Source of the DNA: Anaerolineae bacterium
Lineage (GTDB): Bacteria > Chloroflexota > Anaerolineae > Promineifilales > Promineifilaceae
Assembly (NCBI GenBank): GCA_030425205.1
Contig: JAUIAP010000014.1
Coordinates: 86,022-150,021, forward strand
Length of the DNA stretch: 64,000 bases
Reading direction: 5' to 3'
Numbering within the stretch: position 1 is the first letter of the stretch; every line of letters starts with the position of its first letter. This document shows positions 16,109 to 24,949 of the stretch, piece after piece. The notes beneath the pieces were generated by a model. It had not been told where the DNA came from. It did not search any database and worked only from the letters and a program-made list of their open reading frames with translations. The translations under genes and the position numbers were made by a program.

Positions 16109-17802
16109 TAGGCGGGCCTCACGCGCTGACAAAATTCCGCAACCGACAGCACAGGTTCGACCAGTCCAAGCTGCGCCGCGAGCTGGCTGATTTGGGGTGG
16201 TTCAAGGCGCGTGCGGGTGAGCAGGTCCGCTTGACCCATCACCATGCGCGTCGCCCCATCGGTCAGCACGTGGCCTTCGTGCATGACAACGCAGCGCGGC
16301 ACATAGTCGGCAACGAGGCGCATGTCGTGTGTGATCAAAATAATTGTATGCCCCAACGTATGACGATGGCGCAAAATCGCCATCAGCTCGTCACTGCTGC
16401 GCTGATCGAGACCGCTCGTTGGCTCATCCAAGATGAGAATCGGGGTTTGCATGGCGACGACCGAGGCGACACTGACTTTGCGACGCAGGCCAAAGCTCAG
16501 CGTCGCTGGCTGCTGGTCTGCATAGGGGAGGAGCGCAAACTGCGTCAAGACGGCCGCCACTTGTGCCGCGACCTCCGCATCGCTCATCCCGATATTGCGC
16601 GGCCCCATCGCCAGCTCCTCGCGCACCGTTGCGCTAAAAATCATGTGGTCAGGGTTTTGAAAGACGTAGCCCACCGATTTTGCCAGCTCCGCTACTGACT
16701 GTGTCTTGAGGTCAATGCCGTCTAGGATGACTTGCCCGTTATTCGGCCGAAGTAGACCATTCAACAGCTTCGCCAAAGTCGTTTTCCCCGATCCATTTTG
16801 GCCCAAGATGGCGACAAACTCGCCGCGCCCAATCGTCAGCGACACGTCCGCGACGGCACTGCGCGTTCCATCGTAAGCGTAGCTGATATTTTTTAGCTGG
16901 AATTGTGGGGGGAAATTGGGGGGGGGATTATCGGCCGATAAACGCGGCGGCAAAATTTCCCAAGCCTGCAACACGTCTCGCGCCGTCGCAATATCGGGAA
17001 AGTCCAACTGCGTTCTGTGCTGTTCATTCAATCGCTGGGCCAGTTGGCTGAGCTGCGGCGTGGCGAGGCCGTGTGTATCGACCTCCTTAAACCAGTCGGC
17101 GGGTGCGCCATCAAAGGCGATTTTGCCCGCGTGCAGCACGAGCAACCGTTCGGCAAACGCCGCGATCTGCTCGCTTTCATGCGACACCATCACAATGGTC
17201 ATCCCTTCCTGCTGGCGCAATCGCTCGACGACGGCAAACACTTCCTGTTTGCCAAGCGGGTCAAGGTTGGCGGTCGGCTCATCAAGCACCAAGACGGGGG
17301 GCTTCATGGCGAGAATCGCGGCAATCGCCACGCGCTGTTTTTGTCCACCCGATAGCTCAAATGGGGAGTGGTGGCGAAATTCGCTCATCTCTACAAGCGA
17401 TAACGCCCAGTCGATGCGCTGCACCATTGCACTGCGCGTCATCCCAAGCGTTTCCAGCCCAAACGCAATCTCCGCCTCGACGGTCATGTTAAACAGTTGC
17501 GTCTCGGGGTCTTGAAAGACGAGACCCACCGTTTGGGCCAAATCAGCAACGCTCGCCTGTTTGCTATTCTGCCCGTCGATCAGAACGCGTCCGCCAATCG
17601 TGCCACCCGTCGAATGAGGCACAATGCCGTTAAGCGTCAAGCATAGCGTCGTTTTGCCGCTCCCCGTCAACCCCATGACGGCGACAAATTCCCCCGCCTG
17701 AATGCGGACATCCACCCCATCTAAAACCCAAACAGGTTCAGCGTCGGGCTGAACCTGCGGGTATGCATAACTTAAATTGTCGATGTGGATGAGCGCGGAC
17801 AC
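16108..17802 (-). CDS. ECF transporter ATPase, fused A1-A2 (two ABC domains)
   Basis: This encodes a 564-residue protein containing two complete ABC ATPase domains. The first has Walker A GLTGSGKTT (44-52), signature ELSGGQKQRVAIA and Walker B VLVLDEPTANLDP. The second has Walker A GQNGSGKTT near 340, a degenerate signature TLSFGLRRKVSVA and Walker B ILILDEPTSGLDQ. An asymmetric pair with one weak signature fits EcfA1-EcfA2 heterodimers fused into one chain, as in YkoD-type transporters. It is 10 bases downstream of the S component and overlaps ecfT. It powers uptake of a vitamin or precursor. Confidence 0.9.
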   Translation of the reverse strand: MSALIHIDNLSYAYPQVQPDAEPVWVLDGVDVRIQAGEFVAVMGLTGSGKTTLCLTLNGIVPHSTGGTIGGRVLIDGQNSKQASVADLAQTVGLVFQDPETQLFNMTVEAEIAFGLETLGMTRSAMVQRIDWALSLVEMSEFRHHSPFELSGGQKQRVAIAAILAMKPPVLVLDEPTANLDPLGKQEVFAVVERLRQQEGMTIVMVSHESEQIAAFAERLLVLHAGKIAFDGAPADWFKEVDTHGLATPQLSQLAQRLNEQHRTQLDFPDIATARDVLQAWEILPPRLSADNPPPNFPPQFQLKNISYAYDGTRSAVADVSLTIGRGEFVAILGQNGSGKTTLAKLLNGLLRPNNGQVILDGIDLKTQSVAELAKSVGYVFQNPDHMIFSATVREELAMGPRNIGMSDAEVAAQVAAVLTQFALLPYADQQPATLSFGLRRKVSVASVVAMQTPILILDEPTSGLDQRSSDELMAILRHRHTLGHTIILITHDMRLVADYVPRCVVMHEGHVLTDGATRMVMGQADLLTRTRLEPPQISQLAAQLGLVEPVLSVAEFCQRVRPA

Positions 17803-17812
17803 GATAGGAGCG

Positions 17813-18364
17813 TTAAATGCCGTGCTTCACTTTTTGTGGCTCATCACGTTCTGCAAAGGCAACCTCACCAGATAGCTGCTCCAACTGCGGGTAGGCCGCC
17901 TTGACCAAGCGATAGAGCGCGATTCCCAAGACGCCTAAGCCCACTTGAAACAGGTTGAACGGAATTTCGGCCGCAGCCCCTGCAAAGCCAAACCCATAGA
18001 GCGTTGCGCCCCCCAAAAAGTAGACGCCGACAAGTGCCAAACCGCCCACGATCCAGCCGACGGCCATGTTGGGCAACGCTTTTTTCCAACCAATTTGACC
18101 GACCAGATAGCCAAGCAGCCCATGTGCAACGAGCGTGAGCGGTGCAAAGCTGCCATAGCCGAGCGACAAATCCGCAATTGCGCCCCCAAGACCTGCCGCG
18201 ATGGCACCGACGATAGGGCCAAAGGCCAAGGCGATAAATACTTCGGCGATTGCGCCGGGATGGGTGAAGCCCCCCGTAGCGGCGATGGGGACGGGGACGG
18301 ACGCGATCAAAACCGCGACAATTGCGATACACACGGCAAGGAGTGCAATACGTTTAACATTCAT
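17813..18364 (-). CDS. ECF transporter S component (substrate-binding membrane subunit)
   Basis: This encodes a 183-residue integral membrane protein with about six helices, starting at ATG 18364 after GGAAAG. The GGFTHPGAIAEVFIALAFGP stretch, the adjacent AAGLGGAIADLSLGYG and the LVAHGLLGYLVG segment resemble the riboflavin-type ECF S family (PF07155-like). Order S-A-T makes this a dedicated (group I) ECF system. The substrate is not decidable; I see no TPP, FMN or cobalamin riboswitch in the upstream spacer. The 14-codon upstream extension to 18406 lacks a ribosome site. Confidence 0.78.
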   Translation of the reverse strand: MNVKRIALLAVCIAIVAVLIASVPVPIAATGGFTHPGAIAEVFIALAFGPIVGAIAAGLGGAIADLSLGYGSFAPLTLVAHGLLGYLVGQIGWKKALPNMAVGWIVGGLALVGVYFLGGATLYGFGFAGAAAEIPFNLFQVGLGVLGIALYRLVKAAYPQLEQLSGEVAFAERDEPQKVKHGI

Positions 18365-18458
18365 ACTCTTTCCTTTCTTCCAGATTGATTTTTCGGCCGA
18401 ATGCAAAATCCAGCCACTATCGTCAAATTATAACAATGGGCGGACGCAATTCATTCGT

Positions 18459-18505
18459 AATTGGGTCGTGAAATCAGCTTGTTTTCAGTTTTTTGCGACC
18501 CAATT
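18459..18505. promoter_or_regulatory. 10-bp inverted repeat in the divergent ECF / TerB spacer
   Basis: AATTGGGTCG (18459-18468) and CGACCCAATT (18496-18505) are perfect complements separated by 27 bases. They lie between the ECF operon start and the promoter of the TerB-domain gene. A dimeric regulator binding two sites or an RNA hairpin are both possible. Confidence 0.5.
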
Positions 18506-18511
18506 AGTCCG

Positions 18512-18539
18512 TTGCGCTATTGCAAAAAGGTTTGATAAT
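18512..18539 (+). promoter_or_regulatory. Candidate promoter of the TerB/BrxD-like defence operon (leaderless)
   Basis: TTGCGC (18512-18517), a 16-base spacer and GATAAT (18534-18539) are followed after eight bases by the ATG at 18548, with no Shine-Dalgarno sequence. The first gene would therefore be translated from a leaderless message. Confidence 0.5.
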
Positions 18540-18547
18540 AGTTAGCC

Positions 18548-21500
18548 ATGCGTTGGTTAAAGATCGGTTTGGCTCTTTCACTAATTGGCGCGGGTTATGG
18601 GCTGTATTCATCCCGATTATTTCCCGTCGTCTGTTGCGGCAGCGTCGCACTGATTGCCGGCCTGCTGATCTGGGTGCTTAACCGTCAATTTAGACAGTTC
18701 CAGGATGATTTTGACCCCAATCGACTTTATATGACGCGCGGCGGCTACATAACTGGCGCGCAGGCGTTTGTGCGCTCGGCAAAAGAGCTGGCCGAGCACA
18801 GCGTCAGCCAAGCCGTCCCCGTCCCCTTTCACACAAAATGGCCGACCTATGGTCAGATGGACATCAATCAGCTCGATTGGTATTTCTACTGGCGCGGTCA
18901 AGTTCGCAACGGTAACTTTCCAAAAACGGACACAACCTACATCTATCTACTCGCCTATGAGCTGATCAACGATATCGGGGTGCTAAATTTGCAACTTGGG
19001 TATGATCAGCTGCTCGCGCTCTGGCAAAATTATCGAGCGGATCATCCCGTGCTAGATGAGGATTTAGCCGATTGGATCGTCGATTATGCGTGCGTCAATA
19101 ATCTCGCGCCGTCACCGGAATCGGTTTATCGCTATTTGTCGGATGGCAAGGGGGAGACGGTCGATTGGATCGTGCAGGCGCGGATCGATGACGGGTGGGC
19201 TAATCTTCCATTGCCAATTTTGGACAGATTGACCGACCATAAAATTGCCCAAAGTTCGTTTGTTAAGGCGGGCAATGAGGAGTTGGTCGAGATTGCAGTG
19301 CGACTACTGGTGGCGGCTGTCGATGCGCATTTACAAGAGGTGGAAGGGGTTGGCATTTGGGAAAAATATCGGCCGAAATCCCCCACCACACACACGCGCA
19401 CCCCATTTGCAGGCGCGATCTATGCGGGAGACAAGCATACGATCACGGTCGGTGAACTTTATATGACAAGCAAACATGAGCCACTGCGTGATTTCTTGAC
19501 AGCAGTGGTCAAATATACGGAAAATAAGCTGCGTGAACAGGCGAAATTTCGGGGCAGATTGCAGGTAAAAGGGCTTGATATGTCATTGCAACAGTTGATT
19601 GACAAGATAATGGATAGCAAATTTAATGCGCCGGGAGAGGTCAAAGAGGAGCTGCTGGCAGCCTTAAAAAAGATCGCGGACAAGCCCGTTTCGGCCGAAA
19701 TCAAGCTGCACAGTTCGCGCAAAAAAGCGGCCGCACGCGCTATCCCCCGCCGCGCCGAACGCGCCGACTTCGAGATCGCAGGTCGCACACTCGCCCAACT
19801 TTACAACGCAAGCGTCTTTCGCAAACATAGCTTTGTCACGACTGCCAAAAAGATGGCGGACTGGGTTGAAGCAGAGACACCGCTCGTCCCATTCCAAAAA
19901 TACTACTCGTCGTATGCCGACATGCTGTTGCCGCAGCTCACCTACTACTTCTACTGGCGCAATGAGGTGCGGGCCGGACGTTATCCCAAAACAGACACGT
20001 CGTACATCTTTGTCCACATCTACGAACTGCTCAACAACGTCGGCGTTGCTAACCCGCGTGCGGGCTATCAGCAGCTGATCGATTTGTGGCAACATTACGA
20101 TAATGCCCACCCCATCGGCCGTTACCTCGTCACATGGATCACCGACTACCTCTTGCTCAACCCGTGCGACATCGATCCACTCGCCGTCTATCGCAACCCG
20201 CTCGCCTTTCGCCATCTCTACAGCGATGAAGATATCAACATCGCCCTCACCACCGCCCTCGCCCATCCCAATGATCCTATCCCCCTCGCCATTCTCGATC
20301 GCATCGTCGATCAACCCCTATCCAATAGCCAGTTTGTCAAGGCAGGCTATGGCGAATGGTTTGGAAAAGAGTTGTCGAACGCACTCAACTATCTGGAGAC
20401 GCAACTCAAGGCCGCGGGTATGCAAGGGCTTTTTGAGCAGTTTCAGTCACAAGATGCGCTGCTCATCCGCCGCGCTGCCTATCAGGGGATGATGGTGGAG
20501 ACCTATCTCGATCCCGTCACCATCACCGGCATCTATCGCTATGAGCTGCAAAATGGCTTGCGTGATGCGCTGTCGCAGGTTGTTCGCTATATTTTGCAAA
20601 AGCTGCATGAGAAGGCGGATTATCGGCCGAAAATCCGTCGAACCAAGTTAAAGGCAGCGTTTGAGCAGATTCTTACTGCCTATTTTGAGGGGGTGACATT
20701 TTCGGCCGAAAAACTCCCCGTCCCGACCCTAACCAAAGATCAAACCGACTACTCGCAAAAGGCGGCGTTTGAGGCGTTGCGGGATTCGGCCGATAATCGC
20801 TATGGGAATTCAATGCCAGTCCCGCTGCAAAATGATGACCGACTCTCCTATGCCAGTCTCAGTGGGCGGCAACGCGGCTGGTACAACTACTGGCGCAGAC
20901 GCGCACGCAGCGGCAACTATCTCCCCACCCCTGCCCCCTACGTCACCCTTTTTGCCTATGAACTGCTCAACAACATTGGCGTTGCCGATAGCTACACCCA
21001 CCTGCTAACGCTCTGGCAGCAATACCACAGCAAGCCGATTGGCGCGAAGTTGGCGAGTTGGCTGCTCGGCTATACCTTTGTCAACACAGGCGGTTTGACT
21101 CCGCAACAACACCTCTTACGTCCAGAGGTGCGTGCATTTGCCATTGAAGTCGCGCCCGACCTGATTCTCACGACAGAACACACCGACTTCACCGACATGC
21201 CGCTGTCGCTTCTCTCGCAGTTTAGCGAGCATGACATCGCGCAAAGCAGCTTTCACACAGGCGACAATATCCCCCTGCTGCAAACATATTTACCCCGTGC
21301 CGTCGCGCAGGTCGATGAGTACGCCAAACAGCATACGGGGCAGGGATTGCTGGCGCGATTTACACCCCCCAAAGGGGTAGCCGTGTCCGTCGATAGCTGT
21401 TGGGGCGCGTACTATCCCAACTGGCCGACGCAAATCGCGCTGCCTGACATCCCCGCCTATTCACAGCAGCGCAGCTTCTGCGACCTCATCACGGGCATCG

Positions 21501-22063
21501 TCAAATATACCGAAAACCACTTGCGCCAACTGCAAGATGTGCGCGGTCGCTTGCGTGCCATCACGCTCAATGACGATGTACAACGGGTGCTGGATGAGTG
21601 GTTTCCCACCATTGAACGCGAACAACGCCCCCAGCTTCCCAAACCCACCATCGAAATTGACAGCAGTCGCATCGAACAGCTACGCGCCGAGTCGGAGGCG
21701 GTATTTGAGATGTTAAATCTGGAAGCGACGCATGAAGACGAGTCGCCCGCAGCAGACGAGGCGGATGAGACACCCGCGCTGCCAGTCGCAGTTAAACCAG
21801 TCGTAGTGGATAATGAATGGCAAGCCCTTCTGCAAGCCCTCGACCCACCCCACCACCAACTTCTCCGCGCCATCCTAAACGATGATGAACCGCTGACCCA
21901 ACTGCGCGACATCGCCACCGCCAACGGCACGATGCCCTCTGTGCTGATCGACACCATCAACGAACACGCCCAAGAAATCATCGGCGATCTCCTGCTCGAA
22001 CTCGTTCCAGAACCGCAATTTATCGACGACGAATACCGTGACAATATCGCCCTCTTGTTCTAA
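18548..22063 (+). CDS. Membrane-anchored protein with three TerB-N repeats and a TerB-C domain
   Basis: This encodes a 1171-residue protein. Two N-terminal membrane helices (about 6-45) are followed by three similar TerB-N units near residues 98-150, 452-500 and 763-815. Each has the core W/Y-Y-x-Y-W-R, R-x-G-x-(Y/F), and (L/F)xxYELxNx(I/V)GV. After each unit comes a segment ending in an R-G-R / R-P-K-type helix. Residues about 1090-1171 resemble TerB-C, ending with INEHAQEIIGDLLLELV and a tyrosine-containing tail. TerB-N/TerB-C proteins are linked by comparative genomics to stress and DNA-processing systems; I recall co-occurrence with DUF2791 ATPases and Lhr helicases, as here. It probably scaffolds the system at the membrane. 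Three TerB-N copies is unusual. Confidence 0.8.
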   Translation: MRWLKIGLALSLIGAGYGLYSSRLFPVVCCGSVALIAGLLIWVLNRQFRQFQDDFDPNRLYMTRGGYITGAQAFVRSAKELAEHSVSQAVPVPFHTKWPTYGQMDINQLDWYFYWRGQVRNGNFPKTDTTYIYLLAYELINDIGVLNLQLGYDQLLALWQNYRADHPVLDEDLADWIVDYACVNNLAPSPESVYRYLSDGKGETVDWIVQARIDDGWANLPLPILDRLTDHKIAQSSFVKAGNEELVEIAVRLLVAAVDAHLQEVEGVGIWEKYRPKSPTTHTRTPFAGAIYAGDKHTITVGELYMTSKHEPLRDFLTAVVKYTENKLREQAKFRGRLQVKGLDMSLQQLIDKIMDSKFNAPGEVKEELLAALKKIADKPVSAEIKLHSSRKKAAARAIPRRAERADFEIAGRTLAQLYNASVFRKHSFVTTAKKMADWVEAETPLVPFQKYYSSYADMLLPQLTYYFYWRNEVRAGRYPKTDTSYIFVHIYELLNNVGVANPRAGYQQLIDLWQHYDNAHPIGRYLVTWITDYLLLNPCDIDPLAVYRNPLAFRHLYSDEDINIALTTALAHPNDPIPLAILDRIVDQPLSNSQFVKAGYGEWFGKELSNALNYLETQLKAAGMQGLFEQFQSQDALLIRRAAYQGMMVETYLDPVTITGIYRYELQNGLRDALSQVVRYILQKLHEKADYRPKIRRTKLKAAFEQILTAYFEGVTFSAEKLPVPTLTKDQTDYSQKAAFEALRDSADNRYGNSMPVPLQNDDRLSYASLSGRQRGWYNYWRRRARSGNYLPTPAPYVTLFAYELLNNIGVADSYTHLLTLWQQYHSKPIGAKLASWLLGYTFVNTGGLTPQQHLLRPEVRAFAIEVAPDLILTTEHTDFTDMPLSLLSQFSEHDIAQSSFHTGDNIPLLQTYLPRAVAQVDEYAKQHTGQGLLARFTPPKGVAVSVDSCWGAYYPNWPTQIALPDIPAYSQQRSFCDLITGIVKYTENHLRQLQDVRGRLRAITLNDDVQRVLDEWFPTIEREQRPQLPKPTIEIDSSRIEQLRAESEAVFEMLNLEATHEDESPAADEADETPALPVAVKPVVVDNEWQALLQALDPPHHQLLRAILNDDEPLTQLRDIATANGTMPSVLIDTINEHAQEIIGDLLLELVPEPQFIDDEYRDNIALLF

Positions 22064-22141
22064 AGTTAAGACAAAACAAAAATGATACGAATTCTCTCTC
22101 TTTCTCTGCGCTCTCCGCGGTGAATCTTTTTTGGAGCAAAT

Positions 22142-23461
22142 ATGACAACAAACCACCGCATCCCCAAACGCATCTCAACCGCCGTCATCAACTCACTCGG
22201 AGCGGGCGTTGTGCCGCGTATTGGGCTGGAATACATCAATGTCGGCCGAAAAGATGAAATCGCCGCCTTGATGCAAGATTTGGAAAGTATCGGAGAGGGT
22301 GGCGCGGCGTTTCGCTTTGTCGTCGGCCGCTATGGTTCGGGCAAGACATTCATGCTGCAACTGCTGCGCAATCAGGCGATGGAGCGCAATTATGTCGTCG
22401 CCGATGCCGATCTTTCTCCCGAACGTCGCTTAACTGGCTCAAACGACGCAGGGCGCAACACCTACCGTGAACTGATGCGCAATCTCTCGACCAAAGCGCG
22501 ACCCGACGGTGGTGCGCTGGCCGCGATTCTCGAACGCTGGATCGCCAATGTCCAGACCCAAGTGATGCACGAACAGGGGCTTGACCCCGACAGCCCGCGC
22601 TTTGAGCGTGCCGTGCAGACGCAGATTTATGCGGTCATTGATGAGATGGAAGGGATGGTGCATGGATTTGACTATGCGAAAGTGATCGCCGCCTATTGGG
22701 AAGGGCATGTCATCAATGATGATGCGCGCAAAGATGCCGCCCTGCGCTGGCTGCGCGGCGAGTTTTCAACCAAGACGGAAGCCCGCCATGCGCTCGGCGT
22801 GCGCGTCATCGTCACAGATGACGATTGGTATGAATATGTCAAACTATTTGCCAAGTTTGTCGCCTCGATTGGCTACAACGGTCTCGTTCTGCTGATCGAT
22901 GAAGCGGTCAATCTCTACAAAATTTCCCACAGCATCTCGCGCAACAACAACTATGAAAAGCTGTTGACGATGTTCAACGACACGATGCAGGGCAAGGCGC
23001 AACATCTCAACATCGTCATGGGTGGCACGCCGCGCTTTGTTGAAGATACGCGGCGCGGTCTGTTCAGCTATGAAGCGTTGGCAACGCGGCTAGCGCAAAG
23101 TCGCTTTGTCAGCAAGGGGCTGCGCGATGTCTCTGGCCCCGTCATCCGCCTCAACATGCTCGACCACACGGAGATATTCCTGCTCCTGCAACGCATTTGG
23201 ACAGTCTATCAAGCCCAATACAAGCTTGACGACATCATCAGCGACGACGATTTGCGCCAATTTATGCAGGCGGTCGTCAATCGACTCGGCGCGGATGAGC
23301 TGCTTACGCCGCGTGAAGTGGTGCGCGACTTTGTCGGTGTGCTGCATCTCCTGCGCCAAAACCCGACGCTAACGGTTGCGCAATTGGTGGGCGAGCAGCG
23401 GTTTCAACAGGCGAAATCCCAGCCAGCGGCAAATGACGAGTTCGCTGAATTCACCTTATAA
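22142..23461 (+). CDS. brxD-like: BrxD-like (DUF2791) ATP-binding protein
   Basis: This encodes a 439-residue P-loop ATPase. The N-terminus (TAVINSLGAGVVPRIGLEYI, then [15 protein letters not shown]) and Walker A VGRYGSGKTFMLQLLR followed by ADADLSPERRLTG are, from memory, characteristic of BrxD of BREX types 2 and 6. Walker B is VLLIDEAVNLYKI near residue 250; a GGTPRFVEDTRRGLFSYEAL sensor region follows. GGAG seven bases before the ATG fixes the start. BrxD acts with the BrxHI Lhr-like helicase in Pgl/BREX systems; a helicase of that class lies downstream. It is the second gene of the operon, 78 bases after the TerB gene. Confidence 0.85.
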   Translation: MTTNHRIPKRISTAVINSLGAGVVPRIGLEYINVGRKDEIAALMQDLESIGEGGAAFRFVVGRYGSGKTFMLQLLRNQAMERNYVVADADLSPERRLTGSNDAGRNTYRELMRNLSTKARPDGGALAAILERWIANVQTQVMHEQGLDPDSPRFERAVQTQIYAVIDEMEGMVHGFDYAKVIAAYWEGHVINDDARKDAALRWLRGEFSTKTEARHALGVRVIVTDDDWYEYVKLFAKFVASIGYNGLVLLIDEAVNLYKISHSISRNNNYEKLLTMFNDTMQGKAQHLNIVMGGTPRFVEDTRRGLFSYEALATRLAQSRFVSKGLRDVSGPVIRLNMLDHTEIFLLLQRIWTVYQAQYKLDDIISDDDLRQFMQAVVNRLGADELLTPREVVRDFVGVLHLLRQNPTLTVAQLVGEQRFQQAKSQPAANDEFAEFTL

Positions 23462-23496
23462 CCCAACGACAAACCTGCATTTATGGAGCATCCAAA

Positions 23497-24585
23497 ATGA
23501 CAATGCGAGATTTTCAAATCAACCGGAACAACATTCGAGAGAGCCGTTTTGTCGATGCAGCGTCTGCGCCCTTGACGACAGGACAAGTGCGTCTGCGCGT
23601 GGACAAGGTGGCGTTTACGGCGAACAATGTCACCTATGCGGTGACAGGCGATTACTTGGGGTATTGGCATTTTTTCCCGACTGGTGTGGACGGTTGGGGC
23701 AAGCTGCCTGTTTGGGGATTTGCCAACGTCAGCGAGTCGGCGAACCCTGAGATCGCAGTCGGCGAACGCATCTATGGCTACTTTCCATTGGGTAGCGAGT
23801 TGGTCGTTGATGCCGCAAAAGTCCACGCGACAGGCTTTATCGACGCGGCCGCCCATCGGCAAAAACTCAACCCGATCTACAATCAATACGTGCGCACAAA
23901 CAACGTGGCGGGGTTTGAACAAGAAGAGCTGAACGCGCTGTTGCGGCCGATGTTTATGACCGCATTCTTGATCGATGACTTTCTCGCCGACAACGACTTC
24001 TTTGGCGCGAACACGCTGATCTTGTCGAGCGCGTCGAGTAAAACGGGGTACGCAACCGCCTTCTTGCTCAACGCTGGGCAGGAGAACCACAGTGAGCTTT
24101 TCAGCACGCTCGGCTTGACTTCAGACGACAACATTCCATTTGTCGAGTCGCTTGGCCTCTATGATGAAGTCCTTGCCTACTCTGAAGCCGAGATGATTAC
24201 AAACAGCGCACCGGCCGTCTATGTCGATTTCTCTGGCAGCGGCGGATTGCGGCGCACGCTGCACACCCACTTGGGTGACCAGCTCAAATATAATTGCGCC
24301 GTCGGCTTAACCGATTGGGAAAAGCGCGGCTCATCAAAGGGGCTGCCCGGTGTTGAACCGCAGATGTTCTTTGCGCCCGCCCAAGCCCAAAAGCGCATCA
24401 AGGAGTGGGGTGGCGCAGAATTCCAGCGCAAATTGGGGGCGGCGTTTGCCGCGTTTTTGAACTTTTCGGCCGAAAATATCACCATCACCCCCCTGCAAGG
24501 CGAAGCCGCCATCACTGCAACCTACCTCGATATGGTCGAAAACAACGCCTCGCCACAGCAGGGGTTCATTTTTCTGCTCGACTAA
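23497..24585 (+). CDS. DUF2855 family protein
   Basis: This encodes a 362-residue protein matching my memory of DUF2855: near the N-terminus VRLRVDKVAFTANNVTYAV, GDYLGYWHFFP, and GKLPVWGFANV, then GERIYGYFPLGSEL. The fold resembles zinc-less medium-chain (quinone reductase-like) dehydrogenases, with an NTLILSSASSKTGYATAFLL nucleotide-binding-like segment near 170. No reaction is established. GGAG precedes the ATG by eight bases. It sits 36 bases after the brxD-like gene and before a 365-base gap, so it may be co-transcribed. A DUF2855 enzyme is not a standard BREX component; it may be a passenger or a new effector or metabolic partner. Confidence 0.75.
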   Translation: MTMRDFQINRNNIRESRFVDAASAPLTTGQVRLRVDKVAFTANNVTYAVTGDYLGYWHFFPTGVDGWGKLPVWGFANVSESANPEIAVGERIYGYFPLGSELVVDAAKVHATGFIDAAAHRQKLNPIYNQYVRTNNVAGFEQEELNALLRPMFMTAFLIDDFLADNDFFGANTLILSSASSKTGYATAFLLNAGQENHSELFSTLGLTSDDNIPFVESLGLYDEVLAYSEAEMITNSAPAVYVDFSGSGGLRRTLHTHLGDQLKYNCAVGLTDWEKRGSSKGLPGVEPQMFFAPAQAQKRIKEWGGAEFQRKLGAAFAAFLNFSAENITITPLQGEAAITATYLDMVENNASPQQGFIFLLD

Positions 24586-24651
24586 CGCAATCGGTATTCA
24601 GGAAGTTGGTCACGCTGTCCCAAAACAACAAGCCGACCCGACCCGATTTCC

Positions 24652-24688
24652 CACGACAATCTTGAACAACCCTGTCGCTGTTGTCGTG
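24652..24688 (+). terminator. Hairpin after the DUF2855 gene
   Basis: CACGACAA (24652-24659) pairs with TTGTCGTG (24681-24688) across a 21-base loop, about 70 bases after the DUF2855 stop. A GCGTTTTCT stretch follows at some distance. It may end the first half of the defence block. Confidence 0.4.
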
Positions 24689-24759
24689 ACGGGGGTGCGG
24701 GCGTTTTCTATGCCCAAACAACCGTGCTAAACTTATGAATTCACATTACGCAAACCATC

Positions 24760-24893
24760 GTAGGGGCTAGGCAAATGGCATCAAGCATTAAACATTTCGG
24801 ACGTCTTTGCCATTTGTCTCGCCCAGAACGGCGAGATAAACGGCATATAAGCCGCAATCGGACAAGCCCAAAGCCGTTTAACCTAGCCCCTAC
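24760..24893. repeat. 134-nt nested-hairpin element (MITE/REP-like or structured RNA)
   Basis: Outer arms GTAGGGGCTAGG (24760-24771) and CCTAGCCCCTAC (24882-24893) are perfect 12-bp complements. Inside are three further pairs: GCAAATGGCA region with TGCCATTTG (24808-24816), TCTCGCC (24817-24823) with GGCGAGA (24830-24836), and TAAACGGC (24837-24844) with GCCGTTTA (24873-24880). The last contains an alternative CGGC-ATATAA-GCCG hairpin. The whole folds as a multibranch junction. A related GTAGGGGC...GCCTCTAC element is at 54670-54733. Confidence 0.75.
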
Positions 24894-24949
24894 ATCGAAT
24901 TTGTGTAAGGTGAGTGATGCAATCGATTATTTTTTAGGATAGCGCCTTC

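Larger units (their letters stand above)
24586..24949. other. Gap inside the defence block
   Basis: This 364-base stretch has no gene. It holds a hairpin at 24652-24688, the 134-base nested element at 24760-24893, and an AT-rich stretch (24925-24945) that may carry a promoter for the restriction-methyltransferase gene. Confidence 0.7.

Noticed and set aside
18365..18547. Riboswitch upstream of the ECF transporter (TPP, FMN, cobalamin)
   Set aside because: I could not find the conserved core of any of these classes; only a 10-bp inverted repeat is visible.
19664..20314. 216-codon minus-strand frame
   Set aside because: Lies wholly antisense to the TerB-domain gene, lacks a ribosome site and has no recognisable motif.
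21457..22044. 195-codon open frame on the minus strand inside the TerB-domain gene
   Set aside because: Ser/Arg-rich low-complexity translation opposite a strongly supported gene; a shadow of its codon bias.
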